DNA of 8,806 nucleotides. It comes from Methanomassiliicoccaceae archaeon (GTDB lineage: Archaea; Thermoplasmatota; Thermoplasmata; Methanomassiliicoccales; Methanomethylophilaceae). The DNA lies in NCBI GenBank assembly GCA_009786295.1, contig WQTN01000105.1:1-8806 (forward strand), read 5' to 3'. Below the pieces are notes generated by a model. The model was not told where the DNA came from and did no database searches. It saw only the letters and a program-made list of their open reading frames with translations. Below are positions 1-5,807 of this stretch, piece by piece (the stretch's first letter is position 1; the number at the start of each line of letters is the position of its first letter). The position numbers were made by a program, and so were the translations under genes.

Positions 1-1005
1 CGGCTTTGTCGTGCTGAGGATGTAATCCTTCTGTAGGCCAATGGTCTTCGTTGCCGGGCCTGTTCCTGCCTTGCCACCGTTGAGATCGTAGGTAAGGAGA
101 TATTTGCCGCTCAGACCGCTTTTATCAGCTGGACTGCCGAGAGATATAGCTTCTATTAATAATCCCCATCGCACCTGTGCCGTATGCGGTCCATCCTCGG
201 TCAGATACGAGACGGTGACGATGTCTCCCGGTTCCCAGCGGGCATATGTGATGGTATAATCGTCCGAATAAAAGTATTCTTCACCGTTCACTGACTCTAT
301 TATCGCTCCGTCGGGGATGCCAGCATCAAAAGCAGGTGAGCCTGATGTTACTTTATAGACAGCGGCATTGTCGCCATAATCGGAGGATATGTTTCCGAGC
401 ATCAGGACCGCGAATATGGAGAATGTTACGACCGCAACAATGAAGTTGGTTGAAATTCCGGCTGTATACAGATCGAGCTTTGCTCTTCTGGAACTCTTTT
501 GGATGTCTTCCTCGTTCGGTTCCACGAAAGCGCCTAGGGGAACAACACCGTACAGCACTCCTGTGGAATCCACGCGCATATCGTTGGCCCTTGTCTGCAT
601 ACCATGCGCAAGCTCATGTACGACCATCGCAACGATCAGCCCCAATACCCCGTACCAGAACGGAAGCAAAGGGTTGATTCCCGGTATGGCCAATGCATAT
701 TCGATGCCTATCCCCGGAGACATCATGCTGTTTGCTAGATTCATCACTCCAACGACGATGACCAGGATGATGAATCCCATAAGGAAGATCGAGATGATTA
801 TGGATAGGGTCCCGAAGAACCTCCAAAACCTCCTGTAACGGGACAGCCTCTCCATGAGCCTCATCCCGTATTTCGTCTTGATCATCACGCAGGGGCCGTA
901 TTTTACAAGGCCGTATTCTGCTGCTTTGGGGGACCTCCAGACCCATATGTAGAATGGGACGTAAAAGATGGCCAAGATCAGCAGGATGATATAGGTGAGT
1001 TCCAA
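1..1005 (-). CDS. Site-2 protease (M50 family) with PDZ region, 3' end cut by window edge
   Basis: Intramembrane zinc metalloprotease that cleaves membrane-spanning substrates. The frame is open from a TTG at 1003-1005 to base 1 (335 codons, no stop). Visible parts: a membrane helix at residues 4-23, another at about 66-90, and a third (about 116-135) carrying HELAHG, where H130, E131 and H134 are the HEXXH zinc ligands and catalytic Glu. A segment with AGISTN at 182-187 enters a further helix to about 204. A PDZ-like domain spans about 213-275 (SGSPAFDAGIPDGAIIESVNG), and a second PDZ-like unit starts near 285 (SLGSPADKSGL). The third ligand, the Asp of the LDG motif, normally lies after the PDZ part and would be outside the window. 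The only in-frame start upstream of the first helix is TTG, because an in-frame TAA lies 15 nt before it; GGAAG upstream is a weak ribosome site. The gene follows mptE by 25 nt, probably in the same transcript. Family certain; substrate unknown; start moderately sure. Confidence 0.88.
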   Translation of the reverse strand, partial: MELTYIILLILAIFYVPFYIWVWRSPKAAEYGLVKYGPCVMIKTKYGMRLMERLSRYRRFWRFFGTLSIIISIFLMGFIILVIVVGVMNLANSMMSPGIGIEYALAIPGINPLLPFWYGVLGLIVAMVVHELAHGMQTRANDMRVDSTGVLYGVVPLGAFVEPNEEDIQKSSRRAKLDLYTAGISTNFIVAVVTFSIFAVLMLGNISSDYGDNAAVYKVTSGSPAFDAGIPDGAIIESVNGEEYFYSDDYTITYARWEPGDIVTVSYLTEDGPHTAQVRWGLLIEAISLGSPADKSGLSGKYLLTYDLNGGKAGTGPATKTIGLQKDYILSTTKP

Positions 1006-1030
1006 GTAAACTACTTCCGGTTATTCCGTA

Positions 1031-1714
1031 TCACTTATTCTTATAAATAAGGTCAACTGGGGTTTTAATCGATATTCCCTTTCCGTTGTGGCCGTATATT
1101 ATCTTCTTCGCCCACCACAGCTTTGCGGCCTTCACTTTTGGTTCAGAGCCGCCTTTTTCCGACGGTTTATTGAAGTCGAATCCCAAAAGAAGGATGTCTT
1201 TTGCTCCGAAATGCCTCGCAATGCATACGGCCCGGTCGCCGTCGGTGAACCCGCCGTAATTTGAAACGATGTTGTCCGGCCGCGATTGTGTTGTAAGGAC
1301 GATAGGCCCGAGGAAGTCCTGTGCATACTTTTGAATCAGTTCCGAATTATCGCCGTGAGCGTGTATGAATGTCACCGCACCCATTTTGCTGGCCTCGATC
1401 TGAGGCCCTATATCCCCGTCAAGGTCCGTCACCACCATTTCCGGAACTATGCCTGCCACTTTCAATCTCCCGACCGATGAACCGGAAGCGATGAGGGTAC
1501 CTTGCGGCAGAACGGCCTTTATGTCTTTTTCCAGATCGTCGCTGCATCCGAACACCGTGGCCTTTTTCTGCACAACGATATCCTCGTCCGATATCAGGTC
1601 GGAGTTGATCATGACCGCTTTAAGCAAACGCGCCGAGCTCTCATCAGATGCCCTGTCGTATCCAAAGTCTTCCAGTATCTCCTCATAAAGGGGTTCCCAG
1701 TCTTCAGGCAACAT
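1031..1714 (-). CDS. mptE: 6-hydroxymethyl-7,8-dihydropterin pyrophosphokinase, MptE type (DUF115)
   Basis: Cytosolic enzyme that transfers pyrophosphate from ATP to 6-hydroxymethyl-7,8-dihydropterin, the activated pterin used to build tetrahydromethanopterin or a folate. With the start at 1714 it has 227 residues, normal for archaeal MptE. Family motifs seen: GSSVG at 78-82, VTDLDGD at 95-101, HAHGDN at 118-123, NYGGFTDGDRA at 152-162 and GFDF at 178-181. No membrane segment. Four in-frame ATGs are available (1756, 1726, 1720, 1714). I chose 1714 because the protein then begins MLPEDWEPLYEEI, as homologues do, and GCGGATGAGG lies just upstream; the longer forms add only an Arg/Met-rich tail. 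It overlaps the end of the DUF373 gene by 11 nt, so translation is probably coupled. Stop is TGA. Function from family knowledge; the pathway end product is inferred. Confidence 0.88.
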   Translation of the reverse strand: MLPEDWEPLYEEILEDFGYDRASDESSARLLKAVMINSDLISDEDIVVQKKATVFGCSDDLEKDIKAVLPQGTLIASGSSVGRLKVAGIVPEMVVTDLDGDIGPQIEASKMGAVTFIHAHGDNSELIQKYAQDFLGPIVLTTQSRPDNIVSNYGGFTDGDRAVCIARHFGAKDILLLGFDFNKPSEKGGSEPKVKAAKLWWAKKIIYGHNGKGISIKTPVDLIYKNK

Positions 1715-2843
1715 CCTCATCCGCATCCTTTGTGCTCTCAGCGGCTTCGATGGCATCCTTCATACGGCGCTGCAGTACTGCGGACAAAAGGGCCAGAACA
1801 ATGCCAGCCACAAGTTCCAAAGCAAAAAGGGCATTGTTCTTCAATCCCATATCGAAGTATGCCAAAAGTATATCCAACGCACCGGTCGCTATCAGCCCGA
1901 TCGCGACCAGGTTGATGCTTCCTATGATGAAACTGAGCTTGATCCTCTTCGTTGAGATGTACATATCCACAAGGTCGCCGATCTGATAGATCAGGACCGC
2001 AAATATCATCAGCCACATTGCGTTGGAAGCGAACCACAGAACGCCGTGCATGAAAGTGGGAATGTACAATTCTTCAAGGGAAAGGTAACCGACAATACAG
2101 CCCACCACTAAGAAAAGCAACGACACCAAAAAGAATGTGATGGTGACGCTGCCGTTTTTTATTCCAGATATCCAGTTTTTACTCCAGACAGAAAACAGCT
2201 CCGGAGTGTTGTATCCATAGACCAGTAAAAAGAGACCTATCAGGAAGACAACGAGAGGCGTAGTGACGTTAGAGAAGGAAGAATTGCCGTTCATATACGA
2301 CATGAGCGATGGTATCATGTAGACCATCGAGATGAGAACGATTATGAGCCCCAGAGGGACAAGGAACCTCTTCCTCTTGGCCGGATCCTCAAGGATCCTG
2401 GACAAGATGTATACCGTTCCTTCCAGTCCGGGAGCCTGTTTCACATACACTTTTTTGACAGAGTCGATAGGGATCCTTGAAGATATTATTGGGTAAACGT
2501 ACTCGTCCTCGGCGCCGTCCCCTACAAGTATGATCCTGTCCGGAGCGACCATACTGAGCACTTTCTCAAGCTCGTCCACAACAGCCGCGTCCGACCTGTG
2601 GCCTACTTTCTCATTTCCTCCGATCAGCGCTACCTCGACATCGGTTTTTCCTTCGGCTTTTATCTCCTTGTAGATGTTGACAGCCGCGTATAGGGCATTT
2701 ATGTCTGAATCTTCGGGGTCGGCTATACCCAACGCTGCGGCCGCGACACAGCATTCTTCCACGCCTATGACCGGCGTGTTCACTCTTCCCTTCACACCGA
2801 AGTCATCATCCCTGTCCACAACGAGGACCAGTGTTTTCTTCAT
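1704..2843 (-). CDS. DUF373 family membrane protein
   Basis: Archaeal protein of unknown function with 379 residues. Residues 1-155 form a soluble alpha/beta domain beginning TLVLVVDRDDDFG and containing IILVGDGAEDEYVYPII (104-120), the acidic and glycine signatures of the DUF373 family. Six membrane helices follow at about 160-180, 195-212, 233-254, 264-287, 302-330 and 336-357, and the protein ends in a short acidic tail (370-379). The Asp-rich N-terminus suggests metal or nucleotide binding, but this is only inference. The ATG at 2843 lies 19 nt after a TATA box, so the mRNA is likely leaderless. mptE begins inside its last codons and a site-2 protease gene follows. The co-occurrence hints at a membrane-linked role, but I would not assign one. 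Stop is TGA. Confidence 0.85.
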   Translation of the reverse strand: MKKTLVLVVDRDDDFGVKGRVNTPVIGVEECCVAAAALGIADPEDSDINALYAAVNIYKEIKAEGKTDVEVALIGGNEKVGHRSDAAVVDELEKVLSMVAPDRIILVGDGAEDEYVYPIISSRIPIDSVKKVYVKQAPGLEGTVYILSRILEDPAKRKRFLVPLGLIIVLISMVYMIPSLMSYMNGNSSFSNVTTPLVVFLIGLFLLVYGYNTPELFSVWSKNWISGIKNGSVTITFFLVSLLFLVVGCIVGYLSLEELYIPTFMHGVLWFASNAMWLMIFAVLIYQIGDLVDMYISTKRIKLSFIIGSINLVAIGLIATGALDILLAYFDMGLKNNALFALELVAGIVLALLSAVLQRRMKDAIEAAESTKDADEDVA

Positions 2844-2862
2844 CGCTACTGGATTGTTTCAT

Positions 2863-2870
2863 TAATATAA
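2863..2870 (-). promoter_or_regulatory. TATA box for DUF373-mptE-protease unit
   Basis: On the minus strand the sequence reads CTTATATTAATG, a good archaeal TATA element. Its downstream edge lies 19 nt before the ATG at 2843, so a start about 22-25 nt past the box falls on or beside the start codon. No Shine-Dalgarno is seen before that ATG, which fits a leaderless transcript. Confidence 0.6.
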
Positions 2871-2919
2871 GAGCATAGTGTGATGATGGAGATGCCCAGA
2901 ACAAAACCAGAGGGGCGGG

Positions 2920-2927
2920 GATAAATG
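2920..2927 (+). promoter_or_regulatory. Probable TATA box for plus-strand hydrolase
   Basis: GATAAATG after a G-rich run (GAGGGGCGGGG) lies 29 nt before the ATG at 2957 and faces away from the DUF373 promoter. The intergenic 2844-2956 therefore holds two divergent promoters about 50 nt apart. The expected transcript has a leader of only a few bases. The box is a weaker match than the one at 2863. Confidence 0.4.
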
Positions 2928-2956
2928 TTTTCTACCTGCACCCGTATGATGAAGCC

Positions 2957-3598
2957 ATGCGTATAAGATGGCACGGTCATTCGTGTTTTGAGTTCTTCGG
3001 TTTTGAGAATTCCGTACTTGTGGATCCGCACGACGGAAAATCAATAGGGATAAAACCGCCTATATCCAATGCGGGAATCGTCCTTGTGTCCCATGACCAT
3101 TTTGACCATAACGCATTGAGGATAATCAAGAACGAGCACACAGTACTTTTCGTCTCGAGAGGAGTACATAATATCAAAGGGATCGAATTCGAAGGGTTCC
3201 CTTCCTTCCATGACGACAAGGGCGGCTCGATCAGAGGGATGAACACGATCTATAAATTCACCATGGACGGCATTTCGATATGCCACTGCGGCGATCTCGG
3301 CGATATCCCGTCGGAAGATACCATCAAGGCTTTGAAGAATGTGGATATATTATTCGTACCAGTCGGAGAGGTCTACACATTCCCTATCCAGGTAGCGAAA
3401 GAGTTCCTCGACATCATTAATCCCAAAATAATAGTTCCAATGCATTACAGAGTGGGCGGACTCACGGTCCCTCTGAAAACACTTGATGAATTTTTGAACG
3501 GCATCCCCTCTGAGAATATTTTATATGTAGGCAACGAAGTAGAACTCACGGCTGAGGACATATGCGAGTTCAGCGGTATCTGGGTCTTTGACAGGTGA
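2957..3598 (+). CDS. UlaG-like metal-dependent hydrolase (metallo-beta-lactamase fold)
   Basis: Soluble 213-residue hydrolase of the Lactamase_B_3/UlaG type. The family motifs are in order: WHGHSCFEF at 5-13, HDHFDH at 46-51 (ligands H46, H48, D50, H51), FHDD at 84-87, HCGDLG at 110-115 (D113) and PMHY at 161-164 (H163). All metal-binding positions expected for a two-metal site are present, so it should be active. The substrate cannot be read from sequence: relatives include sugar lactonases, phosphodiesterases and many uncharacterised hydrolases. It is the only plus-strand gene in the window, with its own short-leader promoter. Its TGA stop abuts the stop of aIF6 on the other strand. ATG at 2957 is followed at once by the first motif, so the start is firm. 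Confidence 0.85.
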   Translation: MRIRWHGHSCFEFFGFENSVLVDPHDGKSIGIKPPISNAGIVLVSHDHFDHNALRIIKNEHTVLFVSRGVHNIKGIEFEGFPSFHDDKGGSIRGMNTIYKFTMDGISICHCGDLGDIPSEDTIKALKNVDILFVPVGEVYTFPIQVAKEFLDIINPKIIVPMHYRVGGLTVPLKTLDEFLNGIPSENILYVGNEVELTAEDICEFSGIWVFDR

Positions 3599-4258
3599 TC
3601 AGTAGAGGACCAGACCGTCCTCTATTTTGCCCATTTCGATCGGGGTCGTCTCATCGCCGACAAGCGCTCCTTTCGAATTGCATAGGATGCCTGCCCCGAT
3701 GTGTTTGGAACCGTGGTTCACAGAACCCTTTCTCGGTTCCACTCCGAGGACATCCCGTATGAGATTCATGTCTTCCTCGGTGGCGTTAACGTTGCAAAGA
3801 CAGCCTTTGTTCGTTGCGGCACACGCCGACCCCACAGTATCGTACCCTGCGATCGATGACCTCACGACCTCGACCCCCAACGCGTCCGCGATCCTTCTTC
3901 CCGCGCCCGCGCTTAGTTTGGGATTGATAATGGCGCCGTTATCGTTTACCAAAACATTGTTGCCGGCGGCATTGATCTTGTCTGGAAGCACAGTTACATT
4001 GATCTTTTGTTTGAGCTTTTCCAGTTCTGTTGCTTCTATCATACCGGTAACCACGGCACCGTTAGAATTCATCCTGACAAGCGAGCCGAGGACAAAAGAA
4101 CCGGATACAGTCATTAAAATAGTATCCACACCCAGTATCGTCTCGATATCTTCGACGAAACTGGGTGCGGAGTTTGCTGCTACGACAGAGAGACTCTCAT
4201 TGACCGATGCATAGACTCCGATGTTCGGACTGCCGCTGCAGCGTGAGAGCCTGATCAT
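3599..4258 (-). CDS. eif6: Translation initiation factor aIF6
   Basis: Ribosome anti-association factor that binds the large subunit and blocks 30S joining. With ATG at 4258 it has 219 residues, the usual length. It shows the repeated IF6 pattern of five related units around a ring, each with a G-x-G or N-x-x-G turn: SPNIGVYA near the N-terminus, VRMNSNGAVV, VLVNDNGAII, ACAATNKGCLCN and GILCNSKGALVG. A GTG at 4267 overlaps the rpl31e stop and would add three residues, but MIRLSRCSGSPNIGVYA matches the family start. It is the last gene of the S19e operon, 5 nt after rpl31e. The archaeal cluster often continues with rplX, prefoldin alpha and ftsY; here it stops at a convergent gene. Stop is TGA, directly back to back with the hydrolase stop. 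Confidence 0.93.
   Translation of the reverse strand: MIRLSRCSGSPNIGVYASVNESLSVVAANSAPSFVEDIETILGVDTILMTVSGSFVLGSLVRMNSNGAVVTGMIEATELEKLKQKINVTVLPDKINAAGNNVLVNDNGAIINPKLSAGAGRRIADALGVEVVRSSIAGYDTVGSACAATNKGCLCNVNATEEDMNLIRDVLGVEPRKGSVNHGSKHIGAGILCNSKGALVGDETTPIEMGKIEDGLVLY
3603..3624 (+). terminator. Hairpin terminator of the hydrolase gene, inside aIF6 codons
   Basis: Five bases after the plus-strand stop, TAGAGGAC pairs with GTCCTCTA (8 bp, loop CAGACC) and is followed by TTTT. The T-tract is on the plus-strand 3' side only, so it suits termination of the hydrolase transcript. The same bases encode the last residues (EDGLVLY) of aIF6 on the minus strand. Hairpins are not always needed for archaeal termination; the T-tract is short. 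Confidence 0.5.
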
Positions 4259-4263
4259 CCTTT

Positions 4264-4527
4264 TCACTCTACGAGCGAGACCTCTACAAGCCCGTCATCG
4301 AACTTGACGGCCTTGACGGTCACCTTGGACGGAGGATTCCTTATCCCATTCTGCCAGACCTTCTCGTTGAGGGAGGCATCTATCCAGACATTCTCCTCAT
4401 CGACCTTCATGTGTCTCATGATATGGGACCTGATCTCTTTTATCGCGCGGGCAGCCCTCTTTGTGCGGGGGGCCTGTTTCGTTTTTCTGAGCGGTATGGT
4501 TATTATCCTTTCCAATTCGTCTGCCAT
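4264..4527 (-). CDS. rpl31e: Large-subunit ribosomal protein L31e
   Basis: Component of the 50S subunit near the peptide exit tunnel. From ATG at 4527 it has 87 residues, right for the family, beginning MADELERIITIPLRKTK and containing the basic helix RTKRAARAIKEIRSHIMRH and the WIDASLNEKVWQNG segment typical of L31e. The frame is open 29 codons further upstream, but that part overlaps rpl39e and has no homology, so it is rejected. GGAG of the rpl39e end (AAGGAGTGAGC) serves as the ribosome site. The gap to rpl39e is 5 nt. Stop is TGA, 5 nt before aIF6. Confidence 0.94.
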   Translation of the reverse strand: MADELERIITIPLRKTKQAPRTKRAARAIKEIRSHIMRHMKVDEENVWIDASLNEKVWQNGIRNPPSKVTVKAVKFDDGLVEVSLVE

Positions 4528-4532
4528 GTTGC

Positions 4533-4688
4533 TCACTCCTTCAGTCTTGTCATGCGCCATGACCTTCTCTTGGGGTGGCGCACGAATTGTCTGTTCGTTC
4601 TCATCATGACCCATGCGGGCACACGACGGTTCTGTTTGATTTTCTTGTTCAGCCTGCCTTTCATTGCGGGCGGTTTTGTACTGGACAT
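4533..4688 (-). CDS. rpl39e: Large-subunit ribosomal protein L39e (51 aa)
   Basis: Small, very basic 50S protein lining the exit tunnel. Translating the minus strand from ATG at 4688 gives 51 residues: MSSTKPPAMKGRLNKK at the start, then KQNRRVPAWVMMRTNR and HPKRRSWRMTRLKE at the end. This is the full L39e, including the RRVPAWVMMRTN core and the RRSWR tail. It is easily missed because of its size and because an upstream extension of rpl31e covers most of it in another frame. The start lies 2 nt after the PDCD5 stop, with GAGGAG in the PDCD5 end as the ribosome site. Stop is TGA, 5 nt before rpl31e. Confidence 0.95.
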   Translation of the reverse strand: MSSTKPPAMKGRLNKKIKQNRRVPAWVMMRTNRQFVRHPKRRSWRMTRLKE

Positions 4689-4690
4689 CG

Positions 4691-5020
4691 TCATCTCCTC
4701 TCTATTTTTATTTCCCTCTGCTGAGGTATGATCTTCTGTAAAATGTCTCTTAGCATGGCATCTGTAATGACGCTCTGCAGCCTTCCGCTCTGTGCGATCT
4801 GAATAAGCTGCATCTCAACCATGTTGGCTTGTTCGGGGTTTGCAAGTTTGATGTTCGCAAGCCTGTCTCTAGCTTCCGGTGTGAGTATCTGCCTGAGTAT
4901 GGACTGTTTCTGCATCTCGAATTGTTGGGCTTTTTCTTCTTTTGCGGCCTGGCTCGATTGCTGGGCTGCGACCTCTTCCATTCTTTTCCTTCTGAGTGCT
5001 TCCAATTCAGGGTCTTCCAT
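4691..5020 (-). CDS. PDCD5/TFAR19 family DNA-binding protein
   Basis: Small helical protein of the archaeal and eukaryotic PDCD5 family, 109 residues. The first 45 residues form a charged helix (LEALRRKRMEEVAAQQ, then KEEKAQQFEMQ), followed by the family signature RQILTPEARDRLANIKLANPEQA split over residues about 43-65, the MVEMQLIQIAQSGRL segment and a C-terminal IIPQQREIKIERR. Members bind nucleic acid weakly and sit in translation operons, but their exact job in archaea is not settled. ATG at 5020 has AGGTG seven bases upstream, inside the 12-nt gap after rps19e. Stop TGA is 2 nt before rpl39e. The order S19e-PDCD5-L39e-L31e-IF6 is a well-known archaeal arrangement, which supports the call. 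Confidence 0.92.
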   Translation of the reverse strand: MEDPELEALRRKRMEEVAAQQSSQAAKEEKAQQFEMQKQSILRQILTPEARDRLANIKLANPEQANMVEMQLIQIAQSGRLQSVITDAMLRDILQKIIPQQREIKIERR

Positions 5021-5032
5021 GCATAAACACCT

Positions 5033-5461
5033 TCAGTTCTTCTTTCCGTCAAAAACCTCTTTCGCAGTGTTGTCAAGCAATGACTGACCAGCAGGGCTGA
5101 TCATGCGGCCCTGTTTGCTGGTCGGCAGAAGATATCCCGCTGCCTCAAGCTGCATCATACATTTTCTCGCAATGCTGCGGCTTCCTTTTACCGCTCTGTT
5201 CGGCATTGAACCTTTGTCCGCGAATCCACCATACTCTGCGGCGAGTTTGGAGGATCCCATCGGTCCTTTCACGTAAAGCTTCCTGAGGATGGACGCGGCC
5301 CTTGTGTACCACCAGTCCTCCTGTATAGGCGCTCTCTCCGTGTGCCTGCCGGTTTTTGCGAACTCAGCCCAGTCGGGAGGGGTGATCTTCTCATTCCCTC
5401 TCAGTTTCTCTGCGGTCTTGAGTATGAGTTCTTCGGCAGGAACATCATAGACTGTTACCAT
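5033..5461 (-). CDS. rps19e: Small-subunit ribosomal protein S19e
   Basis: 30S protein with a winged-helix fold, needed for small-subunit maturation. It shows MVTVYDVPAEELI at the start, then PPDWAEFAKTGRHTER, DWWYTRAASILRKLY, GPMGSSKLAAEYGG and ARKCMMQLEAAGYL, all S19e hallmarks. The length of 142 residues is typical of archaea. Two ATGs compete, at 5467 and 5461. I chose 5461 because GAGAGG lies 7 nt upstream of it but only 1 nt from the first, and because homologues begin at MVTVYD. It is the first gene of the translation operon. Its TATA box is at 5531-5538, which leaves a leader of about 45-50 nt. Stop is TGA. Confidence 0.95.
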   Translation of the reverse strand: MVTVYDVPAEELILKTAEKLRGNEKITPPDWAEFAKTGRHTERAPIQEDWWYTRAASILRKLYVKGPMGSSKLAAEYGGFADKGSMPNRAVKGSRSIARKCMMQLEAAGYLLPTSKQGRMISPAGQSLLDNTAKEVFDGKKN

Positions 5462-5530
5462 ATTCATTCCTCTCGTTTTTTGTCATCATATGAATTTCTG
5501 ACAATTACGGATTTTGGTATAAAGGATGTC

Positions 5531-5538
5531 ATATAAAA
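5531..5538 (-). promoter_or_regulatory. TATA box of the S19e operon
   Basis: The minus strand reads CTTTTATATGAC, a strong archaeal TATA element. Transcription would begin about 25 nt downstream, near 5507-5510, giving a leader of roughly 45-50 nt that ends in the GAGAGG ribosome site. A second, weaker TTTATA (5519-5524) lies nearer the gene. The box sits 17 nt beyond the T-rich end of the candidate RNA, so the two units are separate. Confidence 0.6.
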
Positions 5539-5555
5539 GCATAGCTGATAGAATG

Positions 5556-5664
5556 CAATAACAAAACCAATTCCGCACGTTCGGCCAGGCCCCCGTGCGG
5601 CCTGCGGGAGTAATTCCCGCCACGGCATGAAACGATGTTTATCATCTCATGATATCCGTGGCAC
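5556..5664 (-). ncRNA. Candidate structured small RNA, family unknown
   Basis: About 109 nt on the minus strand with its own possible promoter and terminator. Helix 1: GCCACGG (5662-5656) pairs with CCGTGGC (5625-5619). Helix 2: ATGAGATGAT (5650-5641) pairs over 10 positions with ATCGTTTCAT (5636-5627), closed by loop AAAC. Two of these pairs are G-U wobbles only in the minus-strand RNA; on the plus strand they become A-C mismatches, so the RNA should be read from minus. Helix 3: GCGGGA/TCCCGC (5620-5615, 5609-5604) shares two bases with helix 1. Helix 4: CCGCACG/CGTGCGG (5600-5594, 5579-5573), 14-nt loop, followed by TTGGTTTTGTTATT, a terminator-like end. No tRNA arms, no ACA or C/D boxes in the right places, no SRP or RNase P signature. 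Function unknown; folding was done by eye. Confidence 0.45.
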
Positions 5665-5680
5665 TGAATATTTTATCAAA

Positions 5681-5704
5681 CTATATGAATTGATCGCACG
5701 ATCA
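5681..5704 (-). promoter_or_regulatory. TATA-like element with adjoining palindrome, upstream of candidate RNA
   Basis: CATATAG (5687-5681 on minus) lies about 20-25 nt before the first helix of the candidate RNA, the right distance for a promoter. Three bases upstream is a perfect inverted repeat TGATCG-CA-CGATCA (5691-5704), placed where an operator or recognition element would act. The TATA match is modest. No gene for a regulator is in the window. Confidence 0.35.
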
Positions 5705-5740
5705 AGGTTTAAGGGGGGTTTTCAAAACTCGTTTATGAAT

Positions 5741-5762
5741 AATCAAAATAAATAAAAAATAA
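5741..5762 (-). terminator. T-rich terminator after the permease
   Basis: About 45 nt past the permease stop, the minus strand runs TTATTTTTTATTTATTTTGATT, an oligo-T tract of the kind that ends archaeal transcription without a hairpin. It separates the methylamine unit from the candidate RNA and the ribosomal operon. The rest of 5705-5807 shows no gene. Confidence 0.55.
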
Positions 5763-5807
5763 GGAGGGACGTCTTCTGAGTTGATGTCCGTTAATGGTTT
5801 TTTAAGA

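Noticed and set aside
389..946. Open frames on both strands within the protease region
   Set aside because: They overlap the site-2 protease frame, which has HELAHG, helices and PDZ motifs; the others show none.
3627..4214. 195-codon open frame on the plus strand
   Set aside because: Shadow of aIF6; low-complexity Ser/Thr/Pro/Leu composition without any family signature.
4528..4614. 29-codon N-terminal extension of L31e
   Set aside because: It overlaps rpl39e in another frame, has no homology to L31e, and the ATG at 4527 has a good ribosome site.
5573..5664. tRNA, SRP RNA, RNase P or H/ACA or C/D guide RNA
   Set aside because: No T-loop or CCA-type acceptor stem, no SRP helix 8 or RNase P core sequence, no ACA after the stem, and no paired C and D boxes flanking guides.
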